From NCBI RefSeq assembly GCF_006007885.1, contig NZ_VCRO01000001.1:372001-436000 (forward strand): DNA of 64,000 bases, read 5' to 3'. The position numbers and the translations under genes are program-made. The notes under the pieces were generated by a model that saw nothing but the letters and a program-made list of their open reading frames with translations, did not search any database and had not been told where the DNA came from. This document shows, in pieces, positions 8,239 through 17,581 of the stretch; the stretch's first letter is position 1; each line of letters begins with the position of its first letter. Source of the DNA: Alteribacter natronophilus (GTDB lineage: Bacteria > Bacillota > Bacilli > Bacillales > Salisediminibacteriaceae).

Positions 8239-8679
8239 ATGATTACAACAGCAGCAAGTTCGGATGTCCTCCATTCCGCGTATGACCTTGGCGACTTTAT
8301 TACAGACTCAGAAATCTACGCTGATTATATACATGCAAAACAGGTGATGGAAAAAGACCGTGAAGCCCAGCGGCTGATCGCTTCCTTTCTTGAGCTGAAA
8401 GACAAGTACGATGAGGTCCAGCGTTTTGGAAAGTATCATCCTGATTATAAACAGGTCACCAGAGATGTACGGGAAGCTAAAAGGCAGGTCGATCTTCATT
8501 CCTCTGTTGCAGAATACAAGAAAGCTGAGAAAGAGCTTGAAAACCTGCTTCGTGAAGTGAGTCTGATCATAGCCGACACTGTGTCGAAAAATGTGAAAGT
8601 ACCTACCGGCAATCCTTTCTTTGATCAGGACGGCTGCAGCGGCGGCTGCGGTTCCGGCGGCAGCTGCGGCTGTTCATAA
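8239..8679 (+). CDS. ylbF: YlbF/RicF, subunit of the RicA-RicF-RicT complex
   Basis: 146 residues, mostly helical (about 15-125), of the YlbF/YmcA family. In B. subtilis RicF forms a complex with YmcA and YaaT that carries [4Fe-4S] clusters and promotes Y-dependent RNA processing as well as sporulation, competence and biofilm formation. The C-terminal tail is a Gly/Cys cluster with five cysteines (CSGGCGSGGSCGCS), consistent with cluster ligands. ATG 8239 is chosen because GGAGGTG lies at 8227-8233; an ATG at 8224 lies directly against that site. It starts 33 bases after uvsE, so some transcription may read through from the repair cassette. Confidence 0.92.
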   Translation: MITTAASSDVLHSAYDLGDFITDSEIYADYIHAKQVMEKDREAQRLIASFLELKDKYDEVQRFGKYHPDYKQVTRDVREAKRQVDLHSSVAEYKKAEKELENLLREVSLIIADTVSKNVKVPTGNPFFDQDGCSGGCGSGGSCGCS

Positions 8680-8681
8680 TG

Positions 8682-8710
8682 TTGCCCCCTTTGCCTTTCG
8701 GTGCTAAACT
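8682..8710 (+). promoter_or_regulatory. Predicted sigma-A promoter of ylbG
   Basis: TTGCCC (8682-8687), a 17-base spacer, then TAAACT (8705-8710) with a TGC extension directly upstream. Confidence 0.4.
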
Positions 8711-8745
8711 GGAAATAACGACTAAACAGAGGGGACGGGAGCGGC

Positions 8746-9021
8746 GTGATCGGAAACCGTGTCGGACTGGCTATATGGATCCAGTCATTAAAGCACGTCA
8801 AGCAGCTTCGGCGGTTTGGCAACATTCATTACGTATCCAGAAAAATGAAATATGTTGTGCTCTACTGTGACGGTGAGAAAGCCGAACAGACAATGGAAAA
8901 GCTTGAGTCCTACCATTTCGTCAAGCGCGTCTCCATGTCCATGCGGCCATATCTGAACACTGAATTTCAGAATTCAAAACCCGACAAAGCAAAAGAGTAC
9001 GATTATAAAATGGGTCTTTAA
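8746..9021 (+). CDS. ylbG: YlbG family protein (DUF2129)
   Basis: 91 residues, a small mixed alpha/beta protein of the YlbG family. Typical features are the start VGLAIWIQSLKHVKQLRRFGNIHY, the VVLYCD strand, and SYHFVKRVSMSMRPYLNTEF near the end. The GTG start at 8746 is preceded by GAGGGGACGGGAG. It follows ricF as in B. subtilis and is closed by an intrinsic terminator. Biochemical function is unknown. Confidence 0.9.
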   Translation: MIGNRVGLAIWIQSLKHVKQLRRFGNIHYVSRKMKYVVLYCDGEKAEQTMEKLESYHFVKRVSMSMRPYLNTEFQNSKPDKAKEYDYKMGL

Positions 9022-9027
9022 CGCAGA

Positions 9028-9056
9028 AAACCTCCGCAGCGGTGCGGAGGTTTTCT
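9028..9056 (+). terminator. Intrinsic terminator after ylbG
   Basis: AAACCTCCGCA and TGCGGAGGTTTTC form a near-perfect stem around GCGG. Confidence 0.85.
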
Positions 9057-9193
9057 TATTGTCAGAATTCACATCAGGTTCCCTCCGGAACGCAAATAGT
9101 TCTGTAGTTACGAGCGGGAGCGAAACACATGAAGGAGGCTTGCCGGCATCGCTACGGAAAGCAGGCGTAAGGTGGAAACGGAGTTTCTTTAAA

Positions 9194-9426
9194 AAGCTCT
9201 TTTCGTAAAGATTGTTGTTATTAGTATTATTATTTTCATAGCGAAAGGCCGCGACTCCAGCGACGAGCGATTACTCCGTGAGTTATCTCCGAGTTGCTTC
9301 GACGCAGCCTTCTTCGGAGCTTAACCGGCAGAGGAAGAAGCAGGAAACTTTCACCCGGCTGCAGTGTTGCCCGCGGAAAGCGTCGGTCTGCAGCGTAGAA
9401 AAACAAACAATCTTTCCTGAAACAGC
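9194..9426. repeat. MITE-like repeat, copy B
   Basis: About 233 bases without a gene. The ends are inverted repeats: GCTCTTTTCGTAAAGATTGT on the left and the inverse of ACAATCTTTCCTGAAACAGC on the right. The interior has GTTGCTTCGACGCAG, GGCAGAGGAAGAAGCAG and TGCCCGCGGAAAGCGTC in common with the other copies. The 130 bases before it (9060-9190) hold no gene; they share GCGGGAGCGAAA with a stretch beside copy C, so they may be an older fragment. Confidence 0.65.
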
Positions 9427-9471
9427 CAAATATAGCAAGGTAATCTTCCTGCCCCTCAAAAGGAAGGAATA

Positions 9472-9502
9472 AAAAAATCCCGCAGAAGTAACCTTCTGCG
9501 GG
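9472..9502 (-). terminator. Reverse-oriented intrinsic terminator
   Basis: CCCGCAGAAG (9479-9488) and CTTCTGCGGG (9493-9502) form a perfect 10-base stem with a four-base loop. The T-run (seven A on the plus strand, 9472-9478) follows on the minus strand, so it works for leftward transcription, although the flanking genes are rightward. Confidence 0.65.
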
Positions 9503-9516
9503 TGCCTTAATGAAAA

Positions 9517-9640
9517 CAGCCAAACCGTTTTCAAGGCTATGGGAGAGGAGAAACCGGAGGAAGAACTTATGGGGAAACGTAAGTCTTCTCCGCGGTTGTC
9601 AGCAACATTGGTATCATGTTGCTATCCCTTATTATGGACA
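9517..9640 (+). promoter_or_regulatory. ylbH leader RNA candidate
   Basis: Lies upstream of rsmD (ylbH), where a conserved leader motif named ylbH is known from comparative genomics of bacilli. Two clear hairpins are present: CCGGAGGAAGAACTTA (9554-9569) with TAAGTCTTCTCCGCGG (9580-9595) around a GGGGAAACG-type loop, and AGCAACAT (9601-9608) with ATGTTGCT (9616-9623). The assignment rests on position and structure recalled from the family. Its ligand or mechanism is unknown. Confidence 0.6.
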
Positions 9641-9757
9641 ACTGTCAGGAGAATATACACAGATTAACAGGGTTTGACAATTTTACCTGCCTGACGTGCA
9701 GATCCATACGAACATATGCTACGATTATTATGAGTACATAAAGAGAGGACCAGTCGT

Positions 9758-10809
<1,052 letters not shown>

Positions 10810-10910
10810 CTGCCATAGTCTGATTTTAGCGGAGACCGTGGAAAGTGCCAGCCTCAGGCATGGTTATCCGGCTTTTTTCGAAACGGTAAAGAGGTTGCGG
10901 GAAAAGAATA

Positions 10911-10948
10911 AGGCGGACGGGTTTTCCTATGATCCGTCCGTCTTTTTA
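10911..10948. terminator. Bidirectional terminator between coaD and ylbJ
   Basis: GGCGGACGG and CCGTCCGTC pair around a 13-base loop, followed by TTTTT. It serves two convergent genes. Confidence 0.7.
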
Positions 10949-10950
10949 AA

Positions 10951-12159
10951 TCAGAGTCGCGATGGTCCAGCTGAACGTACGGCACGATAGAAAATATACA
11001 TAACGAGCGTAAACAGGGTAATCAGTCCCCCATAAACCGTGAGCCAGTCATAAATACCGACAAAGATATTATTGACAGCCGTGCCTGAATCCGGCCCCGA
11101 CACCGGCTCAGTCACCCTGCTCAGGTAAAGGGGCTTAAACAGGAGAGCAGCAAGAACAGCAGCACAGAAACCGTGTAAAAGCCTCGCCGCAAAGAAGGGT
11201 TTGAAACGAATGTCCGTTTCGGCAAGGATACTGGCAACCTGGGCCTGAACACTGAAGCCGTTGAAACCGAGAATAAAGCTGACCACCACTGCCTTGAAAA
11301 ACAGAGGAATTCCCTCAGTCTGACTTGCGATCTGACTGCCGATTGTAATTTCAAACAGGCCTGAGATCAGGGAGGGGCTTAATTCGTTTGGAATCTGGAA
11401 AAATGCGAGTATAATGGTAAGTACTACTGCAAACAATTGTGACACATGGAGCACGGTCAGAAGCTGATTTAATACAGAGAATAAAATGATAAACCCGCCG
11501 ATCATAAGCAGTGTTGAAACTGCAGAATGTACGGCATCCCCGAGGATTTTTCCGAGGGGACGTCTGTCCCTGATCCGCTCCTTATGCATCATCCGGAATG
11601 CCTGCCTGACTGAAAGGCGGCTGTCTTTCCCGCTGTCGCTTTCATCTGAACCGTAAAACCGCATGGCAAGCCCTGTAAGCAGATTTCCGGAGTAATGACA
11701 GACAGCCAGAAGAAGTCCAAGCTGGGGGTTATGGAAAAAGCCGACGGCAATGGCGCCGAATATGAAAACAGGATTGGATGCGTTCGTAAACGATGCCAGA
11801 CGCTCTGCCTGAATTCTCGTCAGTTTCCTGTCTTTCCTGAGCCTGGCTGTAAGCCGCGCACCTGCAGGGAATCCGGAAGCCATCCCCATCGCCCAGACAA
11901 AACCGCCTGAGCCCGGCACCCTGAACAGTGGCCGCATAACGGGTTCAAATAATACACCTATAAACGTAACGACTCCGAACCCGATCAGGAGTTCGGAAAG
12001 AATAAAAAAGGGCAGAAGGGAAGGGAAAACGACCTCCCACCACATACTAAGCCCCCTGATGGAGGCTTCATAGGCCTCTTTCGGGAAAACCAGAAAGGCG
12101 ACAGCGAGAAAAGCCGCTGAGCCTCCGTATACGATCGTTTTAAAGTGTGAGGCGGTCAA
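10951..12159 (-). CDS. ylbJ: Sporulation integral membrane protein YlbJ
   Basis: 402 residues (the B. subtilis protein is about 408). Many hydrophobic segments are spaced through the chain; the first is at about 10-28. Gate-like nucleoside-recognition blocks are present, such as SMWWEVVFPSLLPFFILSE and ASGFPAGARLTARL. In B. subtilis YlbJ is needed for heat-resistant spores. The start is read as TTG at 12159 because GGGAGGAGG lies seven bases upstream on the minus strand. It is transcribed divergently from ylbK, with a 96-base intergenic space. Confidence 0.9.
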   Translation of the reverse strand: MTASHFKTIVYGGSAAFLAVAFLVFPKEAYEASIRGLSMWWEVVFPSLLPFFILSELLIGFGVVTFIGVLFEPVMRPLFRVPGSGGFVWAMGMASGFPAGARLTARLRKDRKLTRIQAERLASFTNASNPVFIFGAIAVGFFHNPQLGLLLAVCHYSGNLLTGLAMRFYGSDESDSGKDSRLSVRQAFRMMHKERIRDRRPLGKILGDAVHSAVSTLLMIGGFIILFSVLNQLLTVLHVSQLFAVVLTIILAFFQIPNELSPSLISGLFEITIGSQIASQTEGIPLFFKAVVVSFILGFNGFSVQAQVASILAETDIRFKPFFAARLLHGFCAAVLAALLFKPLYLSRVTEPVSGPDSGTAVNNIFVGIYDWLTVYGGLITLFTLVMYIFYRAVRSAGPSRL

Positions 12160-12255
12160 GGGCGGGCCTCCTCCCGGTCATAAACTTGTCCTCGCTAAAA
12201 TATACGTAATTTCAGGGAGATTAGACCTTGATTCAGGAGGTTGAGGGAGGTAATC

Positions 12256-13065
12256 ATGAACCCGAAAATCGGTTTGGCTCTGGGTTCCGGAGGGTCCAGA
12301 GGTTTCGCGCATATCGGTGTACTGAAAGTGCTTCTCAGGGAAGGGATCAATGTTGATTACATCGCGGGCAGCAGCATGGGGGCCCTGATCGGCACACTTT
12401 TCAGTGCCGGACACTCACCTGAAATGATTGAAAAAATGGCCCTTCAGTTCAGGAGAAAGTTTTTTCTTGATTTTACTGTTCCGAAAATGGGATTTATAAA
12501 AGGTGATAAGGCTAAAAGTGTCATCAGAATGCTCATGAAACAGAAAAAACTTGAAGAGCTTTCTCCTCCGGTTTCAGTAATTGCCACGGATCTGAAAAAA
12601 GGAGAAAAGGCGGTGTTTACGACAGGGGATGCCACTAGAGCTGTCAGGGCAAGCATTGCCATACCCGGGATTCTTGTGCCTGAGCGGATAGAGGGGCGTC
12701 TGTACGTTGACGGAGGTGTCATCGACCGGGTTCCCGTGAGTGTAGTGAAGGAGATGGGGGCGGACCTTGTCATTGCTGTGGACGTGTCCTATTTTAATAA
12801 AGAACCTGAGATTACCTCTATTTATGATGTCATCATGCAGAGCATGGACATTATGGAAAAGGAAATGGTACGTTTCAGGGAAATTGAGACAGATTTAATG
12901 GTACGGCCAATCTTTAAACATATTAAAGCCACTCAATTTACAGAGGTTGAGGAGATAATCCTGCAGGGGGAACGGGAAATGGAAAAGCATCTCGTCTCCT
13001 TTAAGGAAAGCATTGCGGCGTGGAAGGAGAAGCAGCATGAGCAACGAGAAACGGAGAACGATTAA
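12256..13065 (+). CDS. ylbK: Patatin-like phospholipase family protein, YlbK/RssA type
   Basis: 269 residues. The patatin-like serine hydrolase signatures are complete: the oxyanion loop GSGGSRGFAHIGVL (about 8-21), the nucleophile elbow GSSMG (about 38-42) and the catalytic Asp in VDGG (about 155). The N-terminal half is alpha/beta; the C-terminal 70 residues are helical and charged. The natural substrate is not known. ATG 12256 follows GGGAGG with a five-base gap; an upstream ATG at 12241 lacks a site. Its end overlaps the start of the next gene by 29 bases. Confidence 0.9.
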   Translation: MNPKIGLALGSGGSRGFAHIGVLKVLLREGINVDYIAGSSMGALIGTLFSAGHSPEMIEKMALQFRRKFFLDFTVPKMGFIKGDKAKSVIRMLMKQKKLEELSPPVSVIATDLKKGEKAVFTTGDATRAVRASIAIPGILVPERIEGRLYVDGGVIDRVPVSVVKEMGADLVIAVDVSYFNKEPEITSIYDVIMQSMDIMEKEMVRFREIETDLMVRPIFKHIKATQFTEVEEIILQGEREMEKHLVSFKESIAAWKEKQHEQRETEND

Positions 13066-14083
13066 AGGGTCCGCATTCAGCTGGGGCATTTTCCTGCTTA
13101 TACTGGTATTTATCAATTTTTATCAGCTGCCGTACTACTTCAGTATTCCCGGAGACGCCAAGGTGCTCAGTGAAGTTATTGAAGTGGATGAGGGATTTGA
13201 ATATGATGGATCCCTCAGTCTGACGACTGTAAGAATGGGCAGGTCGAACACAGTGAATTATGTGTGGTCACTCCTCAGTACCGAGAGAGATCTGGTCCAT
13301 GAAAGCCTGATTCGGCCGGAGGGGGAGTCCGATGAGGAATATCACCACCGGCAGCTTATGATGATGGCCAACTCACAGGATACAGCCATTCTGGTGGCGT
13401 ACAGAAATGCGGGAAAAGAAGCCTACTTTGAGAATTACGGGGTAATTGTTACCAGCTTCGTGGAAGGTATGGATGCGGAGGCCAAGCTCGAACCCGGAGA
13501 CAGAATTACAGCTGTCAACGGGATGGAAACGCAGACAGCTCAGGATCTTCTCGACGAACTGGGAGACGCCCGGATAGGGGATCAGGTTGAGCTGAGAGTG
13601 GAGCGGGATGGCGATACTCTGGAAGTTGTGCTTGCGGTGGATCACTTCCCCGAAGAACTTGATCCGTCAGGAGAACGCGGGGGAATCGGGATTGCCCATC
13701 CTGTAACCGACAGGGAACTTATTAAATCCCCTGAAGTTACAATTGACACCAGGCAGATCGGCGGTCCATCGGCAGGTCTGATGTTTTCACTGGAAATTTA
13801 TAATCAGCTGACAGAAGAGGACATTACCAGGGGGCACCATATAGCTGGAACCGGTTCACTCAATGAAGATGGTGAGGTTGGCAGAATCGGCGGGGTTAAG
13901 CAGAAAGTCATTGCAGCAGACAGTGCCGGTGCAGCCGTGTTTTTTGTCCCCAATGAAAATGGGGTGGAGGGGTCCAACTATGAGATTGCCATGGAAACTG
14001 CCCAAAGCATTGGAACAGACATGGAAGTAGCCGGAATCGATACTTTTGATGAAGCTCTTACCTACCTGGAAAATCTCCAGTAA
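13037..14083 (+). CDS. ylbL: PDZ-Lon-like membrane protease YlbL (SepM family)
   Basis: 348 residues. One N-terminal membrane segment (about 12-30) anchors a protein with a PDZ domain (about 115-205, containing LEPGDRITAVNG) and a Lon-type S16 protease domain. The catalytic Ser is in GGPSAGLMF (about 243) and the Lys in RIGGVKQKV (about 288), forming the Ser-Lys dyad. In B. subtilis YlbL degrades the checkpoint inhibitor YneA after DNA damage, so it is notable that a DNA repair cassette lies about 5 kb away. ATG 13037 has AAGGAGAAG just upstream and lies inside the end of ylbK, implying coupled translation. Confidence 0.93.
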   Translation: MSNEKRRTIKGSAFSWGIFLLILVFINFYQLPYYFSIPGDAKVLSEVIEVDEGFEYDGSLSLTTVRMGRSNTVNYVWSLLSTERDLVHESLIRPEGESDEEYHHRQLMMMANSQDTAILVAYRNAGKEAYFENYGVIVTSFVEGMDAEAKLEPGDRITAVNGMETQTAQDLLDELGDARIGDQVELRVERDGDTLEVVLAVDHFPEELDPSGERGGIGIAHPVTDRELIKSPEVTIDTRQIGGPSAGLMFSLEIYNQLTEEDITRGHHIAGTGSLNEDGEVGRIGGVKQKVIAADSAGAAVFFVPNENGVEGSNYEIAMETAQSIGTDMEVAGIDTFDEALTYLENLQ

Positions 14084-14187
14084 ACCTAAAGGTGTTGCCG
14101 GGGAGGCTCAGCGTTACCGCCGCGGAAAGGGAGTGGATGTCGTTTAGTACAGCTCCTGTCCGTCAAATTTACAGAGCAGAGTAAAAC

Positions 14188-14228
14188 AAAAACCGGAGTG
14201 CCTTAAACGAAGGCACTTCCGGTTTTTT
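14188..14228. terminator. Bidirectional terminator between ylbL and tmcAL
   Basis: AAAACCGGAGTGCCTT pairs with AAGGCACTTCCGGTTTT around a short loop, with a long T-run on the plus strand and an A-run on the left. The end of tmcAL lies inside the stem. Confidence 0.85.
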
Positions 14229-15444
14229 TGATCCGTACAGGTGTTTCACGGTATTCTTTAACCATACTGCCGCCGGCCCGCTCCACTAAAGGCAGGTGAT
14301 GTACCGTTGAGGCCTCGATGTCTTTCTCAAAAAGAGGGTCTTCACCCCGTGAAGCATTTGCAACAAGTGGTACATCCAGATCTTTTCTCACCGAAGAAAG
14401 GTACTCCTGGCCGGCAGCAGTCATGCCGAGGAGCCGGATATAGGAAGGTTTCAGCGGATCACCATAATCTTTGAGCCACTTTTTTCCTGTGTTCATAAGC
14501 ATATGAACCATCGCTCTCTGAAGGCGGGTTCTTGTATAACGTTTAGTTTTGACGAATGAAAGGAATGTTTCCCAGTCCTCGGCATGGGAAAGCCCTTTTT
14601 TGAATCGGTGCTCAAGACCTTCCTCCATCTCACAGATGGAACGCAGGTCTTCGGGGGAGCTGGTAACAAGTCTGTGACGGAAAAGAGGAAAGTAGTCCTC
14701 CCAGCTGTGAAATCCGCCCCACTCTTCCTTATACTCCTTCAGGCACTGGTAAGTTGTCTCCGGTACGTATTTGCGGATATCCTCCAGGTCTGAATCAGGG
14801 GAAAACAGGATCCTCCGTATACTGGTTGCACTTGCTATGGGGCCATCTCCTGCAACCGGATCGTGGTAGCCTGCCTGTTCCCTTGTAATGGTCAGCGGTT
14901 CGATGCGTCCCCCAAGTTCTGCAGCAGCCTCACAGTACTGAAGACCGAGGATGTTGTTTGGTTCGCTCAGATCCACTCCGGTAAAATCATCTGAAGCAAT
15001 TGTTCTGTAGGCACTGGCTGCAGCCGCAGGGTAACTGAGGCCGTCAGAGAGGGCTTTTTTCATATGGTGACTGTATTCCGGGTATCTGGCCTGAAGCAGC
15101 CGGGCAGTCTGGTGGAAACGGTCCGTATTCCCGTCCTCACTGCCGAAGACGACAGATGAAGCTCCCAGTTTTTCCAGGATGGCAACGGCTCCCCGGGCAA
15201 AAACGCTGGCATGCTGGACAGCGTAGGCAAAAGGAAGTTCAACTACAATATCACAGCCTCCCTTCAGTGCCATTCTGGTCCGCGTCCACTTGTCGGTGAT
15301 GGCCGGTTCGCCACGCTGAAGGAACGGGCCGCTCATGACAGCGATGACTATATCAGCTCCGCTGAGTTTACGGGATTCTGTCAGATGATACTGATGTCCG
15401 TTATGAAAAGGGTTATATTCTACAACTAGTCCGGTTGTTTTCAC
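14203..15444 (-). CDS. tmcAL: tRNA(Met) cytidine acetate ligase TmcAL
   Basis: 413 residues (B. subtilis YlbM is about 415). The enzyme activates acetate with ATP and forms N4-acetylcytidine at the wobble base of elongator tRNA-Met. The nucleotidyltransferase-like start GLVVEYNPFHNGHQYHL holds the HxGH motif, followed by VMSGPFLQRGEPA and SATSIRRIL. I read the start as GTG at 15444: AAGGAG lies nine bases upstream on the minus strand, and the protein then begins MKTTGLVVEYNP as in homologues. It is divergent from ylbN. Confidence 0.94.
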   Translation of the reverse strand: MKTTGLVVEYNPFHNGHQYHLTESRKLSGADIVIAVMSGPFLQRGEPAITDKWTRTRMALKGGCDIVVELPFAYAVQHASVFARGAVAILEKLGASSVVFGSEDGNTDRFHQTARLLQARYPEYSHHMKKALSDGLSYPAAAASAYRTIASDDFTGVDLSEPNNILGLQYCEAAAELGGRIEPLTITREQAGYHDPVAGDGPIASATSIRRILFSPDSDLEDIRKYVPETTYQCLKEYKEEWGGFHSWEDYFPLFRHRLVTSSPEDLRSICEMEEGLEHRFKKGLSHAEDWETFLSFVKTKRYTRTRLQRAMVHMLMNTGKKWLKDYGDPLKPSYIRLLGMTAAGQEYLSSVRKDLDVPLVANASRGEDPLFEKDIEASTVHHLPLVERAGGSMVKEYRETPVRIKKTGSAFV

Positions 15445-15680
15445 TTCCAGCATCTCCTTGGCATAAATCATTCTTATTTTAATTCTAATCAAAAACCGCT
15501 GTGGTTTAAACCTTCTTACTTCCTGGTAACCCAATTAAGTGAAAATCCTCCCCGTAAACAGAGCGGTCTTCTTTAATCAGAACATCAAGTCTGTTACACT
15601 GAATTTCCGAGGAGGAAAACAGGATGGTTTAAAGCCTCCAGTTCGGGTAAAATGTATACTGATGATGTAAAGAAGTTACC

Positions 15681-15709
15681 TTGACAAAAGAAATCGGCAA
15701 GGATATAAT
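15681..15709 (+). promoter_or_regulatory. Consensus sigma-A promoter of ylbN-rpmF
   Basis: TTGACA (15681-15686), exactly 17 bases, then TATAAT (15704-15709). Both hexamers are perfect. The ylbN start is 28 bases downstream. The rest of the roughly 290-base gap shows no gene. Confidence 0.9.
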
Positions 15710-15737
15710 TACATTTGTTGTCTTGAGGTGAAATAGA

Positions 15738-16241
15738 ATGAAATGGTCGGTTCAACAGTTGTTATCCTTAAAGCATAAAGGATTACACATCGACGAATCG
15801 GTTGATGTATCAGAGCTGCAGGAAAGAGATCGTGAAATCCGGCACATCAGTCCCGTACACGTAACGGGCGATGCATCATTTACCCGTAATTCCGTGAGGT
15901 TTAAACTCCGGATCAGCGGTGAAATGACGCTGCCCTGCTCAAGGACGCTGAATGATGTGGAATATCCTTTCTCAATCGAAGCCAACGAGATCTTCAAGTT
16001 GGATGAATGGGCCACCTTCGAAGAGGAAGATGACGTTCATGAGCTGGATGATAACACGGTTGATTTAATGCCGTACGTGAAAGAACGTATACTGCTTGAG
16101 AAACCGATGCAGGTCTTCAGCGAAGCGGAGGAAGGACCGGCTCCTGTTCAGGGCAAAGACTGGGAACTTGTTTCCGAGGAGGAACAGGAGAAGAAAGTCG
16201 ATCCCCGGCTGAAGGAACTTGAAAAGTTTTTTGACAAGTAA
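15738..16241 (+). CDS. ylbN: DUF177 (YceD/YlbN) protein
   Basis: 167 residues, acidic. The DUF177 family accompanies rpmF in most bacteria and is linked to large-subunit rRNA accumulation; the mechanism is unclear. The segment FKLRISGEMTLPCSRTLNDVEYPFSIEANEIF is typical: a beta-rich core with one conserved Cys. The C-terminal end VDPRLKELEKFFDK is also a family hallmark. GAGGTG precedes the ATG. Co-transcribed with rpmF, 48 bases downstream, from the consensus promoter. Confidence 0.93.
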   Translation: MKWSVQQLLSLKHKGLHIDESVDVSELQERDREIRHISPVHVTGDASFTRNSVRFKLRISGEMTLPCSRTLNDVEYPFSIEANEIFKLDEWATFEEEDDVHELDDNTVDLMPYVKERILLEKPMQVFSEAEEGPAPVQGKDWELVSEEEQEKKVDPRLKELEKFFDK

Positions 16242-16289
16242 CGGTCTGTCAAAGGGCAGACATGAACGAATATCAGGGAGGTGTCAGAC

Positions 16290-16463
16290 ATGGCCGTACC
16301 TTTTAGAAGAACGAGTAAAACCCGTAAAAATAAGCGCCGTACACACCAGAAGCTTACTGTACCTGGCATGGTAGCGTGCCCGGACTGCGGAGAGCAGAAG
16401 CTTTCCCACCGCGTATGCAAAGCCTGCGGTTCTTACAAAGGAAAAGAAGTTGTAAACAAATAA
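16290..16463 (+). CDS. rpmF: Ribosomal protein L32
   Basis: 57 residues, strongly basic at the start ([20 protein letters not shown]). The zinc-binding form is retained: CPDC and CKAC, two CxxC pairs spaced as in Zn-type L32. I chose ATG 16290 because GGGAGGTG lies at 16276-16283; another ATG at 16281 falls within that site. A strong terminator follows directly. Confidence 0.97.
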   Translation: MAVPFRRTSKTRKNKRRTHQKLTVPGMVACPDCGEQKLSHRVCKACGSYKGKEVVNK

Positions 16464-16474
16464 GACCCGGATGG

Positions 16475-16508
16475 GCAGCAGGAAGGTACTCCTTCCTGCC
16501 TTTTTTTT
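16475..16508 (+). terminator. Intrinsic terminator after rpmF
   Basis: CAGGAAGG and CCTTCCTG around TACT, then eight T. Confidence 0.9.
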
Positions 16509-16644
16509 GTAGGGGAAAGTAAGTGGTCTGGATGATGCGAGGGGAAGGTGTGCAGTGGAGCTTTTTGCTGCAAGAATCGCCTCGGCTATTTTTTTTTATG
16601 CAGGGAGAAAGCGGTTACATAAATGCACGGAAGGGGACCCGGAT

Positions 16645-17442
16645 ATGAGCGGAAAGAGAAGTAAAGTGGAAGTGAGAAAAGAAGAGAATCTGCTGTGGGT
16701 TACAATTAATCGGCCGGAAGTTAAAAATGCGGTGGATTTTGATGTAGCAGACCGCCTGGGGGAAGCAGTTTCGCAGGCTGAGTCGGATCCTGATATCAGC
16801 GTAATGATACTGCAGGGGAAGAAGGGTATTTTCTGTTCAGGTGGAGATCTGACAAAGTTCCATTCTCTCAGGACAGAGGAGGAGGCACTTTCCATGCTGA
16901 GACCTGTCAGCCGGCTTTTAAAACGGATTGCAGATCTGCCGGTTATCACTGTTGCTTATCTGAACGGGCATGCCGTAGGCGGGGGCTGTGAAATTGCTGC
17001 TTCATGTGATTACAGACTTTCACTGCCTGGCAGCCGAACCGGGTTCATTCAGGGGACGCTTGCGATCACGACCGGATGGGGTGGTGCCAGTTTTCTGAAG
17101 GAAAAGGTTCCTTACACCACTGCTCTGACCATGCTTGGCAGCGCCAGGCTGTTTTCGGCTGAGGAAGGGAAAAAGATCAGATGGATAAACAAAATAGTGG
17201 AAAGTGACGAAGAGCTGAGGCTTTGGTGCAGCCAGTGGGCTCATACCGGAAAGGAAGTCATAGCCGCCTATAAACAGACACTGAGAACAGAACAGGAAAG
17301 AGAAACCCTGGCTGCTTCGGTTGATCGTGAAGTAAGGCGCTGTGCTGTGCTCTGGGAAATGGATGCCCACCATGAAGCGGTGGAATTGTTTCTATCAAAA
17401 AGGAAAAGGAGTACAGGAGGTAATGGGAGTAAAAGCCGGTAA
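16645..17442 (+). CDS. Enoyl-CoA hydratase/isomerase (crotonase) family protein
   Basis: 265 residues. The crotonase fold is evident from NRPEVKNAV (about 22-30), the oxyanion-hole segments FCSGGDL (about 70) and HAVGGGCEIAASCDYRLS (about 110-127). The Glu of GGGCE matches one catalytic Glu of hydratases, but the second (E164 of rat mitochondrial enoyl-CoA hydratase) appears replaced by Thr in the FIQGTLAITTGWGG segment. A different crotonase reaction, such as decarboxylation or isomerisation, is possible. ATG 16645 follows GGAAGGGGA; the reading frame extends upstream to 16555 without a good site. It lies between rpmF and rsfA, absent at this place in B. subtilis. Confidence 0.85.
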   Translation: MSGKRSKVEVRKEENLLWVTINRPEVKNAVDFDVADRLGEAVSQAESDPDISVMILQGKKGIFCSGGDLTKFHSLRTEEEALSMLRPVSRLLKRIADLPVITVAYLNGHAVGGGCEIAASCDYRLSLPGSRTGFIQGTLAITTGWGGASFLKEKVPYTTALTMLGSARLFSAEEGKKIRWINKIVESDEELRLWCSQWAHTGKEVIAAYKQTLRTEQERETLAASVDREVRRCAVLWEMDAHHEAVELFLSKRKRSTGGNGSKSR

Positions 17443-17581
17443 TACCCGGACATGTCCCATGTTTCTGAATAGGACCAGCCCTTCAGTTTATACTTAAATT
17501 AAGAGAACGAAGTCTATCTTTTCTATCATCTGCATAGATATGAGATGAACAGTGAGGAATTTAAAAAGGAGGGGGTGCCGA

